Assembly (NCBI RefSeq): GCF_003002925.1
Contig: NZ_PVTK01000007.1
Span: forward strand, 62,001-126,000
Length of the DNA: 64,000 nt
DNA from: Vreelandella songnenensis
GTDB taxonomy: Bacteria > Pseudomonadota > Gammaproteobacteria > Pseudomonadales > Halomonadaceae
Direction of reading: 5' to 3'
Positions within the stretch are counted from its first letter, which is position 1. Each line of letters begins with the position of its first letter. The position numbers were made by a program, and so were the translations under genes. Below are positions 56,883-64,000 of this stretch, in pieces. The notes under the pieces are model-generated. The model was not told where the DNA came from and ran no database searches. It was given only the letters and a program-made list of their open reading frames with translations.

Positions 56883-59800
56883 ATGCCATCATTCTCTCTG
56901 CTCGAACCGCCCCAGCCGCAAGGAACACGCGACACGCTCTATTGGACAGCGCCACCGGGCAGCGCGTCTGCACTGGCGCTTTCCCAGGTAGCGTCGAGCG
57001 CCCCGCTGCTGGTGATTACCCCCAGCACCGCCAGCGCCCAACGCCTGGAACAGGACCTGGCATTTTACAGCGATGTGCCGGTACTGCCCTTTCCGGATTG
57101 GGAAACCCTGCCCTACGACAGCTTTTCGCCACACCAGGACATCGTCTCGGCACGCCTGCGCACGCTGCGCCTGCTTCAGGACGGTGTGCGCGGCATCGTA
57201 CTGGTCCCCATCAATACCCTGATGCAGCGCCTGTCGCCGGTTTCCTATATCGCCGGGCGAGTGATGTCGCTCAAGGCCGGCGCCAAGCTTGATCGAGAGA
57301 CGTTTCGGGAGTCGCTGACCCGCGCCGGGTATCGCGCCGTCGAAACCGTTTATGAACCCGGCGAATATGCCATGCGCGGCGCCTTGATCGACCTGTTTGC
57401 CATGGGCATGGACGAGCCGATCCGCATTGATCTGTTCGACGATGAGATCGATACGCTGCGCCACTTCGATCCCGGCAGCCAACGCTCAACCGACAAGGTC
57501 GGCACCATCGAGCTGCTGCCAGCGCATGAATACTCGCTGAGCCGCAGCGCCATTGCCTGTTTTCGCGAGCAGTTCGAGACCCTGTTCGACGTCGATCCGC
57601 GCCAGTGCCCGCTGTATAACGACGCCCTCAAGGCTATTCCCTCGCCCGGGCTTGAGCACTATCTGCCGCTGTTTTTCGACGAAACCGCCTCGCTTTTCGA
57701 TCACGTGACCAGTGACACGCGCGTGGCACTGCTGCCCGGTGTCTTCGAAGCGGCTGAGCAGCACTGGCGCTCCATCGAAGCGCGCTATACCAATCTCGGT
57801 GTCGACCCTACCCGCCCGCTACTTCCACCGCACCGGGCGTTCTTTTCGGTCAGCGATGTGTTTTCGGCCATCAAGGCGCGCCCGCGTATCGAGCTTACCG
57901 AAAGCACCGAACAGCGCCATGCCCTGCCCCCCAACGCTCAGGCGCTGCCGCCACTTGCCATCAACGCCCGCGCCAAGGAACCCCTGGCGGAGCTGGCTGA
58001 CTTTCTGGAGAAGCAGCCTAAACTTCGCGTGCTGTTTGTCGCCGAGTCTCGCGGGCGGCGTGAAGCGCTTGAAGAAATACTCGCGCCGCTTACCCGCGCC
58101 CTGCCCCACGTGGAAAGCTTCCAGGCCTTTCTGGCAAGCCCGCATACCTATGCGATTACCGAAAGTCTGGTCGATAGCGGCCTGTGGCTGACAGAGCCCG
58201 CCGTTGCGGTTATCAGCGAAACCGAGCTGTTCGGCGAAGTGGTACGCCAAAGCCGGCGGCGCGAAAAGGCCACCGACGACAACGAGCTGGCGGTACGCCA
58301 TCTGTCAGAGCTTCGTGAAGGCGCACCGGTGGTTCACCAAGCCCACGGCGTGGGCCGCTATCTGGGGCTTGAAACGCTTTCGGCCGGGGGCCAGGCCAAC
58401 GAGTTTCTCGCACTTTCCTATGCCGATGGCGCCAAGCTTTACGTTCCGGTGGACAGCCTGCACCTCATTTCACGCTACAGCGGTGCCGACGACGAGCTGG
58501 CTCCGTTGCATAAGCTAGGCTCGGATCAGTGGGAGAAAGCCAGACGCAAGGCGGCCGAGAAGATTCGCGATACGGCGGCGGAGCTGCTCGACGTCTACGC
58601 GAGGCGCGAAGCCCAGCAAGGGGTGGTCTACGACGCCCCTGCCGATGAGTATGTGCGCTTTGCCGCCAGCTTCCCGTTTGAAGAGACGCCGGATCAGCAG
58701 GCCGCTATCGAAGCCGTGATCGACGATATGGTCTCCCCCCAGCCAATGGACCGCGTGGTGTGTGGCGATGTCGGGTTCGGCAAGACCGAAGTAGCCATGC
58801 GCGCGGCGTTTCTGGCAGTGCAGTCAGGCCGTCAGGTGGTCGTGCTGGTGCCCACCACTCTGCTCGCCCGTCAGCATTTCGAGAACTTCCGCGACCGCTT
58901 TGCCGACACGGCCGTCAATATCCGCCTTATCTCGCGCTTTACGGCCGGCAAGGAGATGACGCAGACGCTGGAGAGCATCAAGAGCGGCCAGACCGATATC
59001 GTGATCGGTACGCACAAGCTGCTGTCCAAAAGCGTCGAGCTGCCCAAGATGGGGCTTCTGATCATCGATGAAGAGCACCGCTTTGGCGTCGCCCAGAAGG
59101 AGAAGCTCAAGACACTTCGTGCCGAGGTCGACATTCTGACGCTAACCGCCACGCCCATTCCGCGCACGCTGAACATGGCGATGAGCGGTATTCGTGATCT
59201 CTCGATCATTGCAACCCCCCCGGCACGCCGCCTGTCGGTGAAGACCTTTGTCCAGCAGCGTGACAACAGCATCATCAAGGAAGCATTGCTGCGCGAGATA
59301 CTTCGCGGTGGCCAGGTCTACTTTCTACACAATGAAGTCAAGAGCATCGAAAATGCCGCCGAGCAGATCCGCGAACTGGTGCCCGAAGCAAGAGTAGCGG
59401 TGGCTCATGGGCAACTGCCCGAGCGCAGCCTCGAACGAGTCATGTCCGACTTTTACCACCGGCGCTTCAATGTACTGGTGTGCTCGACCATCATTGAAAC
59501 CGGCATCGATGTGCCCAGCGCCAACACCATCTTGATCGAGCGGGCCGACAAATTCGGTCTGGCACAGCTTCACCAGCTACGCGGGCGTGTAGGACGCAGC
59601 CACCACCAGGCGTATGCCTACCTGCTGACTCCGCCACCCAAGGCCATGACCCGCGATGCCGTCAAGCGCCTGGAGGCCATCAGTGCCTCTGACGATCTGG
59701 GAGCCGGCTTTACCCTGGCAAGCCATGATATGGAAATTCGCGGGGCGGGTGAGCTGCTGGGCGATGAGCAAAGCGGCCAGATGGAAACCATTGGCTACAC

Positions 59801-60332
59801 TCTATACATGGAAATGCTGGACCGGGCCGTGAAGGCCATTCGTGCCGGCAAGACGCCAAATATCGATGCGCCCTTCAATACCGGCGTGGAAATTAGCCTA
59901 AACTTACCGGCATTGATACCCGACGACTATATTCATGATGTGCAGCAGCGTCTGGTGATGTATAAGCGCATTGCCAATACGCAAAGCGAGGGTGAACTCA
60001 AGGAGCTGCAGGTCGAGCTGATTGACCGCTTTGGCCTGCTGCCTCAGCCGCTCAAGAATCTGGTACGCCAGACCCGCCTGCGCCAGCGGGCCGAGCAGCT
60101 GGGCGTCAGTCGAATAGAGGCAAGCGAAAGCCGCGGCAGAGTACTGTTTGGAGGCTCGACCCAGGTAGATCCTTTAACCCTGGTCACTCTGATCCAGACA
60201 TCGCCGCAGCACTATCGTCTGGATGGCTCAGATACCCTTCGCTTTGAATTTGCAATGGAAACCGCTGAACAGCGTTTTAAACAGATAGAGTCGCTTTTAA
60301 GTACCCTTAATCAAAAAGTAGCGGCGGCGTGA
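56883..60332 (+). CDS. mfd: Transcription-repair coupling factor
   Basis: A DNA translocase that removes RNA polymerase stalled at lesions and recruits UvrA. The 1149-residue protein (E. coli 1148) has the UvrB-homology region at the N-terminus, the RNA-polymerase-interaction domain around residues 480-540 and a RecG-like helicase module. Walker A is GDVGFGKTE (about 627-635) and the Walker B box DEEHRFG (about 729-735). The C-terminal TRCF domain is complete. It is divergent from gap, the Pseudomonas arrangement. Confidence 0.97.
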   Translation: MPSFSLLEPPQPQGTRDTLYWTAPPGSASALALSQVASSAPLLVITPSTASAQRLEQDLAFYSDVPVLPFPDWETLPYDSFSPHQDIVSARLRTLRLLQDGVRGIVLVPINTLMQRLSPVSYIAGRVMSLKAGAKLDRETFRESLTRAGYRAVETVYEPGEYAMRGALIDLFAMGMDEPIRIDLFDDEIDTLRHFDPGSQRSTDKVGTIELLPAHEYSLSRSAIACFREQFETLFDVDPRQCPLYNDALKAIPSPGLEHYLPLFFDETASLFDHVTSDTRVALLPGVFEAAEQHWRSIEARYTNLGVDPTRPLLPPHRAFFSVSDVFSAIKARPRIELTESTEQRHALPPNAQALPPLAINARAKEPLAELADFLEKQPKLRVLFVAESRGRREALEEILAPLTRALPHVESFQAFLASPHTYAITESLVDSGLWLTEPAVAVISETELFGEVVRQSRRREKATDDNELAVRHLSELREGAPVVHQAHGVGRYLGLETLSAGGQANEFLALSYADGAKLYVPVDSLHLISRYSGADDELAPLHKLGSDQWEKARRKAAEKIRDTAAELLDVYARREAQQGVVYDAPADEYVRFAASFPFEETPDQQAAIEAVIDDMVSPQPMDRVVCGDVGFGKTEVAMRAAFLAVQSGRQVVVLVPTTLLARQHFENFRDRFADTAVNIRLISRFTAGKEMTQTLESIKSGQTDIVIGTHKLLSKSVELPKMGLLIIDEEHRFGVAQKEKLKTLRAEVDILTLTATPIPRTLNMAMSGIRDLSIIATPPARRLSVKTFVQQRDNSIIKEALLREILRGGQVYFLHNEVKSIENAAEQIRELVPEARVAVAHGQLPERSLERVMSDFYHRRFNVLVCSTIIETGIDVPSANTILIERADKFGLAQLHQLRGRVGRSHHQAYAYLLTPPPKAMTRDAVKRLEAISASDDLGAGFTLASHDMEIRGAGELLGDEQSGQMETIGYTLYMEMLDRAVKAIRAGKTPNIDAPFNTGVEISLNLPALIPDDYIHDVQQRLVMYKRIANTQSEGELKELQVELIDRFGLLPQPLKNLVRQTRLRQRAEQLGVSRIEASESRGRVLFGGSTQVDPLTLVTLIQTSPQHYRLDGSDTLRFEFAMETAEQRFKQIESLLSTLNQKVAAA

Positions 60333-60416
60333 ACCTTGGGGCAAACTGGTATCAAGCAACCTCCCCGTTTGCCCGTTTACGCGTACTAGCAGTGCATCAA
60401 CTCATTAGGAATGACC

Positions 60417-61544
60417 ATGAACACTCGTCAAAAATTCAACCTTTGGGGCCCGACCAGTCTGGCGGTCCTGCTGGCTGCCTCTCTTACCGGCCCGGTTTAC
60501 GCGCAACAAGCGCCTGAACAGGCAGATAGCGCGCAGACCGTTTCAGCTGAAGCGCAGGCGGGTGCTGAGCAGGCAGTCGAACAGGACCAGCGCGAGCTTC
60601 CCCGCGGGCATTTTCGTCTACCCGACCAAGGCGACATCATCGGTGAGTACTACACCGTGACCGTCGAAGACCCCAAGGAAACCCTGATCGATATCGCCCG
60701 TCGCCATAACATCGGCTACGAGGAAATGCGCATGGCCAACCCCGGCGTAAGCATGTGGGTACCCGGCGAAGGCACGGAAGTGGTCATTCCGGCCCGCTAT
60801 ATTCTGCCGCCCGCCCCGCGTGAGGGTGTTGTGGTCAATTTGTCTGAACTGCGCATGTACTACTACCCCGCCGACAAGCCCGGCATCGTCGAGACTTATC
60901 CGGTGAGCGTTGGCCGTGAAGAGTTCGCAACGCCGGTGGGCATCACGCGCACTACGGTCAAGGTCAAGGACCCTGCCTGGGCGCCACCCGCGTCCATGCG
61001 CCGTGAAGCAGCAGAGCGTGGCGACCCTGCCCCCTCTGTGGTACCGCCTGGCCCGGACAACCCCCTGGGCGAACACGCCATCCTGCTGGCCATGCCGAGC
61101 TACCTGATCCACGGCACCAACCGTCCTGACGGTGTTGGCATGCGCGCCAGCCGCGGCTGTATCCGCATGTATCCGGAAGACATCAAGTCCCTGTATGAAC
61201 GCCTGCCAAGCGGCACCCAGGTAAACCTGATGGACGCCCCCTTCAAGGCTGGCTGGGCCGCGGACGGTACGCTGTTCGTGCAGTCCTATCCTCAGCTTGA
61301 AGAGAACAAGGGCGACTTCGAGCCGTTGATCAACGCCATTGAGCGCGTCGACGCGCTTATCGAAGACCAGGTGGAAGTAGATTACGAGCAGGTCAAACGC
61401 GCCGTAGAATCCCCTGACGGCCACTTCGTTGCCCTGTACGGCCCTCAGGCACCAGCGCCAGCTGAAGAGGCGCCTGCAGAGCTTAACGGCCTGTTTGAAG
61501 AAGTTGAGCTAAGCCAGGCACCGCCTGCTGAAGAAGATGCTTGA
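60417..61544 (+). CDS. L,D-transpeptidase with LysM-like domain (ErfK/YbiS family)
   Basis: A periplasmic enzyme of 375 residues that forms 3-3 peptidoglycan cross-links or attaches lipoproteins to the wall. It has a signal peptide (cleavage near VYA-QQ, about residue 30), a LysM-like segment (about 78-125) and a YkuD catalytic domain (about 135-280). The motif HGTNRPDGVGMRASRGCIRMYP contains the catalytic cysteine near 248. A C-terminal extension of about 95 residues is rich in Ala, Pro and Glu. The second ATG (60417) is used because AGGA is six bases before it. The alanine-zipper lipoprotein encoded just downstream is a plausible anchoring substrate. Confidence 0.92.
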   Translation: MNTRQKFNLWGPTSLAVLLAASLTGPVYAQQAPEQADSAQTVSAEAQAGAEQAVEQDQRELPRGHFRLPDQGDIIGEYYTVTVEDPKETLIDIARRHNIGYEEMRMANPGVSMWVPGEGTEVVIPARYILPPAPREGVVVNLSELRMYYYPADKPGIVETYPVSVGREEFATPVGITRTTVKVKDPAWAPPASMRREAAERGDPAPSVVPPGPDNPLGEHAILLAMPSYLIHGTNRPDGVGMRASRGCIRMYPEDIKSLYERLPSGTQVNLMDAPFKAGWAADGTLFVQSYPQLEENKGDFEPLINAIERVDALIEDQVEVDYEQVKRAVESPDGHFVALYGPQAPAPAEEAPAELNGLFEEVELSQAPPAEEDA

Positions 61545-61565
61545 CGCAATGAAGTGATCAGCCAC

Positions 61566-61597
61566 AAAAAAACCCCGCCGAGGCGGGGTTTTTTTAC
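61566..61597. terminator. Bidirectional rho-independent terminator
   Basis: The 9-bp stem AACCCCGCC/GGCGGGGTT (61571-61579 with 61582-61590) is flanked by an A-run and a T-run between the convergent L,D-transpeptidase and lipoprotein genes. Confidence 0.9.
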
Positions 61598-61647
61598 ATC
61601 TTCAGCAAACCGCTGAGCCAAACTGCTGCCCAGTGGTCCAAGCAGAA

Positions 61648-61911
61648 TTACTTCTGCATGGAGCGCTGGAACATGCGGTTCATTTCTTCGCGGTTCTGCT
61701 CGGACATCTGCAGGGCAGCTTGCGCGTCGCGCTGAGCTTGGTTAGCAGTGTTCAGAGCTTGTGAAGCCATGCTGCGTGCTTCTGCGGCGTCAGCCTGTGC
61801 AGATTCAGCAGTCATGCGAACTTCTTCCAGAGCGCTGGTAGAAGCACAGCCAGCCAGGATTGCCAGAGAAGCGGCAGCGGCGGTCATTTTCAGAGTAGTC
61901 TTCAGAGTCAT
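61648..61911 (-). CDS. Lpp/OprI-type alanine-zipper lipoprotein
   Basis: An 87-residue lipoprotein: signal with lipobox LAGC (Cys22), then about 60 residues of regular alanine-rich heptads (TAESAQADAAEARSMASQAL and following), forming a coiled-coil trimer as in Lpp and OprI. It ends in a basic MQK, so the terminal lysine could be linked to peptidoglycan by an L,D-transpeptidase such as the neighbouring gene product. The ribosome site is AAGGAGAACATC. Its leader is unusually structured. Confidence 0.88.
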   Translation of the reverse strand: MTLKTTLKMTAAAASLAILAGCASTSALEEVRMTAESAQADAAEARSMASQALNTANQAQRDAQAALQMSEQNREEMNRMFQRSMQK

Positions 61912-61954
61912 GATGTTCTCCTTGAGTCTTCCTTGGGTACAACGTTAATGGTAT

Positions 61955-62005
61955 GACAAAGTCAGGCTAAGTGCTTAGTGCCACTTTGTCTACCTGCGGT
62001 GCAGG
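61955..62005 (-). promoter_or_regulatory. Two hairpins in the leader of the lipoprotein mRNA
   Basis: An 8-bp perfect stem GACAAAGT/ACTTTGTC (61955-61962 with 61983-61990), with further internal pairing, is next to CCTGC/GCAGG (61993-62005). Both lie 44-94 bases upstream of the lipoprotein start and could stabilise an abundant mRNA. Confidence 0.4.
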
Positions 62006-62120
62006 TTCTCTACAGTGACTTGTGCATGAGCACGTAAGTCAAACGCTGTTTTATAATAGACCACAACGCTTGTCTATAGCCACTTGTACAAAACCTCGTA
62101 CTTCCTTCAACGACATAAGA

Positions 62121-62750
62121 CTAGCGGATCACGACGCGAGTGCCAACATCAACGAGTTCTGCAACTCGCTCAATTTGCTCATTTGTCACTGCCACGCACC
62201 CTTGGGTCCAGTGATAGCGGCCATGAATCTCGGGATCACCGCTTCCGATGCCATGAATTCCGATTGCCCCACCCAGCGCAGTATCCTGCGGTGGATGTCC
62301 ATAACGACGATAGTAATCGAAATAGGCTTCATAGTCGCCTTGCGAGTAGATGCCTTTTTCCAACGCCATTCGCGCATGGGCTGGCGTAGGATAATCGATA
62401 CCGAGGAATATATGCCACCGACTTTGGTAATTAAATCGGTTAATGCGAAATTCACCCAACGGCGTGACGTTATCACCCCGTACACGCTGTGTCTTGGCGC
62501 CCGAGCGGCCCAATGAAATGGGCCCATAGTGCTCCACCAACGCATCACCACGATACACGCTGAGCGTTGACTGCTGATCGTCGATCATCAGCCATAGCTC
62601 ACTGCTGTAGCGGGGAATATGCGCCCGCGACAACAGCGTTTCAACCAGGTCGGTTGGCTGGGTATCAAGGGTGACGCTTGACGTGGCAGCGCTGGCAACC
62701 GCTGGCCAGCCTAGCGCCAGCGCTAAAAAACGGCGGCGGTTCAATGGCAT
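62121..62750 (-). CDS. L,D-transpeptidase (YkuD domain) with Tat-like signal
   Basis: A 209-residue exported enzyme with a twin-arginine-like leader (NRRRFLALAL, cleavage near ASA-A, about residue 21) and a YkuD domain over most of its length. The active site is HGIGSGDPEIHGRYHWTQGC, with H166 and the nucleophile C185. It has no LysM domain. It is distinct in sequence from the larger L,D-transpeptidase 1 kb away, so two such enzymes are encoded close together. No terminator is evident. Confidence 0.9.
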   Translation of the reverse strand: MPLNRRRFLALALGWPAVASAATSSVTLDTQPTDLVETLLSRAHIPRYSSELWLMIDDQQSTLSVYRGDALVEHYGPISLGRSGAKTQRVRGDNVTPLGEFRINRFNYQSRWHIFLGIDYPTPAHARMALEKGIYSQGDYEAYFDYYRRYGHPPQDTALGGAIGIHGIGSGDPEIHGRYHWTQGCVAVTNEQIERVAELVDVGTRVVIR

Positions 62751-62907
62751 GAAAGAGCCCTCAAAACGGGCCAGCTAGCGGCTGACCAACTAAGCATTTC
62801 TGGGGGCTGTTATACCCTATAACCGCCGCCGGTGTCAGTGATATCACCCAACTATTTAACACTGATTCTTACAAAAACGTGTCAATTCGGCATCATTCAA
62901 CGCAGCG

Positions 62908-63372
62908 CTAGATATCGGCAAACTCCTGCATGTTAGTCACAAGCTTGCGCACCTGCGCCTCATGGCCTTGTGCCAACGAAGTGAAGAAGGTGGCTTCTGG
63001 CTCGATTCTCGCCCGCAGGGCGCGATGCTCATAAAGCGCCTGAAGCCGCGTATGAGTTTCAATCGCCACTTGGGTGATGTCATCTACAGAACCGGTTACC
63101 GATTTATCGGCCAACTGTTCAAGCTCGGGGGGCTCGGGAAACTCACTGGACTCATCGAACCACGTTTCAAGCACTTTCGAATGATCTGCACCGTCATGAA
63201 AAAGGTCATCGAGGCCTTTTTGCATCTTGATTTCCTGGCTTGCAAGGTACGTCAGCGCCATTTGCATACGCTCATTATCTGTCTTGTCTGCCGCTTCACT
63301 GTATTGCTGGGCCATTTGCTTGTGAAAACCCTCCGCCCAAACAATGAGATCCTTGACCGTATTGTAACGCAT
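62908..63372 (-). CDS. Ferritin-like four-helix protein
   Basis: A 154-residue helical protein whose spacing of Glu and His residues (EGFHKQMAQQYSEAA near residues 11-25, ASQEIK, IETHTRL, QGHEAQVRKL) is suggestive of a ferritin/rubrerythrin-type four-helix bundle. I cannot assign a named family or prove a di-iron site. The ATG at 63372 follows AGGAG at six bases; the frame to 63405 is not needed. It stands alone between an L,D-transpeptidase and the DUF6586 gene. Confidence 0.65.
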   Translation of the reverse strand: MRYNTVKDLIVWAEGFHKQMAQQYSEAADKTDNERMQMALTYLASQEIKMQKGLDDLFHDGADHSKVLETWFDESSEFPEPPELEQLADKSVTGSVDDITQVAIETHTRLQALYEHRALRARIEPEATFFTSLAQGHEAQVRKLVTNMQEFADI

Positions 63373-63489
63373 CCTTGTCTCCTCTCTACTTGCCAAACTT
63401 GCCAATCACAAAGTGAGGCCACCATAACGCTAGTGGCCAACTGTTTGATATTGAAAGTACAGCGTAGTTCAGTCGCGATGTTTCCAGCG

Positions 63490-63951
63490 CTACCACTCCA
63501 GGCTGGTTTCCCGGAGCGAGGCTATTTCACGCTTGGCAGACTCTAGGCAGGCAAGCAGTTGAGTGGCTAAATCGGCCTGATTTCCCACGGCGATCATGGC
63601 GGGGTTGGCAGGCGCACGTCGGGCAGCGCCTTCACTACTGTGCAACTGCTCAAGTTGATGGACCAGCCAGCCAAGCCAGCTTTCCGGCGTGTTCATTACG
63701 TCACGCAAGCGCTGAAGCTCGGCAAGCTGCGGGCCACCATCTGCAAGCAGCAGACGCCAAGCGTGATTTTCCAGCCGCGCATGCTCGGTAACTTCCTTGA
63801 GCAGCGAATTCAGCGCAAGCTCCAACAGCGCAAGCGCGCTCTCCTCAAGCGCCATCTGACGAGCCTGGGCATGCTCGTCATCGCCTTTCGCCATGCCGAC
63901 CAGCAGTTCGACCTGGTAAAGGAGCTGATTGGTACGGGCACGCGGGCTCAT
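63490..63951 (-). CDS. DUF6586-type helical protein
   Basis: A 153-residue, probably cytosolic, mostly helical protein beginning SPRARTNQLLYQVELL. Similar proteins of unknown function lie next to topA in Pseudomonas and Halomonas, and here the start overlaps (ATGA) a gene whose last codons fit topA. The conserved N-terminal and LESWLGWLVHQL-like regions support the family, but no activity is known. Confidence 0.7.
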   Translation of the reverse strand: MSPRARTNQLLYQVELLVGMAKGDDEHAQARQMALEESALALLELALNSLLKEVTEHARLENHAWRLLLADGGPQLAELQRLRDVMNTPESWLGWLVHQLEQLHSSEGAARRAPANPAMIAVGNQADLATQLLACLESAKREIASLRETSLEW

Positions 63952-64000
63952 TTACGCTTGTCTTCCACGTGCCATTTACCTGCCTCATACGTGGCTTTCC
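63948..64000 (-). CDS. topA: C-terminal end of probable DNA topoisomerase I (partial)
   Basis: The last 16 codons, ending EAGKWHVEDKRK and TGA at 63948-63950, enter from the right edge. The product is called topA only from its coupling to the DUF6586 gene and the basic, lysine-ending tail, so the assignment is tentative. Confidence 0.4.
   Translation of the reverse strand, partial: KATYEAGKWHVEDKRK

Overview
The window is a chromosomal segment of a moderately GC-rich gammaproteobacterium, most likely a member of the Halomonadaceae (Halomonas or a close relative). This rests on protein resemblance and on gene order: leuCDB-asd-fimV-truA-trpF-(trpBA)-accD-folC-SPOR-cvpA-purF-metZ, leuS-lptE-holA, and mfd / gap / nqrABCDEF-nqrM-sthA all follow the arrangement known from Pseudomonas and its relatives, with trpBA placed between trpF and accD. 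No tRNA, rRNA, insertion sequence, integrase or CRISPR array was seen.

Layout. 1-5 kb: end of an unknown gene, then dcd and mrp, a membrane-anchored coiled-coil protein, a siroheme-type SAM methyltransferase and a divergent PAS-GGDEF diguanylate cyclase. 5-11.5 kb: aromatic aminotransferase, NCS2 purine-type permease with a long and possibly structured leader, MATE exporter, YceI, cytochrome b561 and a small secreted protein. 11.6-28.2 kb: sixteen collinear minus-strand housekeeping genes for methionine, purine, folate, fatty acid, tryptophan, tRNA, polar organisation, aspartate-family and leucine functions. A divergent LysR regulator caps the leu genes. 29.7-35.8 kb: pgaABCD, the poly-N-acetylglucosamine (PNAG) exopolysaccharide operon, with three ATGA-type junctions and a leader suggestive of CsrA control.

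36.0-39.1 kb is the clear accessory segment. Base composition falls to roughly 25-35% GC and the only gene is an 866-residue SIR2-domain protein with a long helical C-terminal part, of the kind seen in single-gene anti-phage NADase systems (DSR-like). A possible decayed HNH-endonuclease start lies just left of it. After that the core resumes: an unknown membrane transporter, a zinc-ribbon protein, leuS-lptE-holA, a PA2779/PA2778-like pair, sthA, nqrM, the sodium-pumping NADH:quinone reductase operon, long-type gap, mfd, two L,D-transpeptidases, an alanine-zipper lipoprotein, a ferritin-like protein, a DUF6586 protein and the end of what is probably topA.

Functionally the core pieces fit an aerobic, salt-adapted bacterium: Na+-NQR and cytochrome b561 in electron flow, SthA and GapDH in redox balance, PNAG for biofilm, and c-di-GMP synthesis, which in E. 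coli activates PgaCD. The most notable element for novelty is the SIR2 gene. The regulatory candidates worth testing are the permease leader, the pgaA and nqrA leader repeats, a 13-bp tandem repeat near nqrM and a perfect T-N11-A palindrome between leuC and its LysR neighbour.
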